Shown here: positions 63,128-64,000 of the stretch, one piece after another
Layout of the letters: each line of letters opens with the position of its first letter
Position numbering within the stretch: the first letter of the stretch is position 1
Assembly (NCBI RefSeq): GCF_000003815.2
Contig: NC_049995.1
Location: 11,700,933 to 11,764,932 of the forward strand
DNA length: 64,000 nt
Direction: 5' to 3'
Source of the DNA: Branchiostoma floridae
Taxonomy: Eukaryota > Chordata > Leptocardii > Amphioxiformes > Branchiostomatidae
Made by a program: the position numbers and the translations under genes
The notes under the pieces: model-generated
What the model was told of the DNA's origin: nothing
The model's input: only the letters and a program-made list of their open reading frames with translations
The model's database searches: none

Positions 63128-64000
63128 CCTTGTTTAACGTCTATTTCACCGCTAGACATGGTCTCTTGGTGCTTTTTCTGCTAGGTGCTCTTTTGGTTTG
63201 TTGACCTCGCTGGTGCTTGTACTCTGGTACTTTGCATATGCGTGTTTGGGGTGTTTATTCTTGCTCGGCAAACCTTCTCGTGTCTTCAATGTATTTGGCG
63301 AACGCCAAAATTACATCCTCTTGTTTGCTTCGTTCGTCAGGTCGCTTCGCATTCCTGCTAGGGATACAACATCTATTGTTCTTTCCTGTTGAGGGATTCC
63401 GTGGTCTTCATATATGCTATCAATTTCCTTCACTAGGCGTTGTCTGGTACTCTCGTATTTTGGGCATTCATACATGTAATGGTTTATGCTTTCCCTTGTA
63501 CTGCATGTGCTACAGTCTGATGTTGTCATGGGGTCAATCCAGTTTCTGTAGGCGTTAAGTTCCGTGTGACCGCTCACGAGCTGGTTTATGGAGATCTGAG
63601 TCGTTCTTAACCCCCATGTGCTGCATTTTTTCTTCAGACTCGTGCTGGCTTTCTGCATATGGCTGTTAGTTGTTTGGTTTTCTCTTCTTCTCTGCCATCT
63701 TTCTGCTGCTTGTTCTTCTATGTGTTTCATTACTTGTTGTTTAGTCCATGCCGTGTTGATCTCTGTGTGTTTAGCCTCCTCTGCAGCTAGCTTAGCTTGC
63801 CTATCTGCCCTCTACCCCCATGTGTCCTGGGCACCATTCAATTTGTATGTTGTGTCCTTTCTGCTGGATTTGCTTGAAGGGCTAGATTATGAAATTCATA
63901 TGTGTTTTTGTAAGATTATACAGGTCTTGTCTTAGGCGGCCAGTCTACCCGCTAAAAGCTACAGATAGATCTACCCAACATGCCGCTGGGGTTACTTGGT
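63128..64000 (-). mobile_element. LINE 3' end with RNase H remnant
   Basis: On the minus strand near 63840, IEWCPGHMGVEG matches the C-terminal part of a retroelement RNase H (PGHxGVxGNExAD). The following Asn-Glu is deleted and the frame shifts before ADRQAKLAAEEAKHTE. The frame then runs to about 63230 through SGHTELNAYRNWIDP and a CSTC...H...C zinc-knuckle-like motif (SDCSTCSTRESINHYMYEC). This order is typical of RNase H-bearing non-LTR retrotransposons. The 5' part extends past the window edge; the copy is defective. Confidence 0.8.

Overview
The window looks like a piece of a chordate genome, most likely amphioxus (Branchiostoma). The evidence is GT-AG introns with long repeat-filled intergenic DNA, C2H2 zinc-finger arrays that alternate YMCGECGYRTA-type and YKCDQCDYSAA-type fingers, and a large tandem family of BTB-Kelch genes. 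The species is inferred from gene style; no marker gene proves it. Two assembly gaps (54277-54479 and 58882-59560) are present.

Layout. 1-4054 holds two plus-strand C2H2 zinc-finger genes; the first ends at a stop that replaces a finger cysteine. 5556-9313 is an apparently intact PiggyBac-type transposon, with a minus-strand transposase, matching terminal repeats and TTAA flanks. 9321-17400 has no gene I can support but contains a minisatellite, large palindromes and a TTAA-flanked non-autonomous element. 17405-18775 is a minus-strand zinc-finger pseudogene. 18820-20430 is repeat-rich.

20501-57030 is the core of the window: seven tandem plus-strand BTB-BACK-Kelch genes (called KLHL-1 to KLHL-7 here). 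All share one five-exon structure. Exons 1-4 encode BTB and BACK, and exon 5 encodes the whole Kelch propeller. Splice phases are 0, 0, 2, 2 in every copy. Each gene has the same short upstream box (ACATTATGTGGGTAATCAG or close variants) 59-70 bases before the ATG. Most also have a DR1-type nuclear-receptor-like motif near the ATG and another, in opposite orientation, in intron 1. The BTB half is nearly constant and the Kelch half varies. By family knowledge this fits Cullin-3 ubiquitin-ligase adaptors with one docking end and diverse substrate receptors. KLHL-5 carries a one-base frameshift in exon 5. KLHL-1 and KLHL-3 share a tract that looks like recent gene conversion.

57031-64000 is again repeat-rich. 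It contains a TA-flanked element, a foldback palindrome, a partial minus-strand coding piece beside the second gap, and a LINE 3' end. At 61473-62841 there is an unusual inserted element with 9-bp target duplications, terminal inverted repeats, two arrays of ~31-bp-period hairpins, and a canonical histone mRNA 3' stem-loop in its centre. This Foldback-like element is the best candidate in the window for something undescribed.
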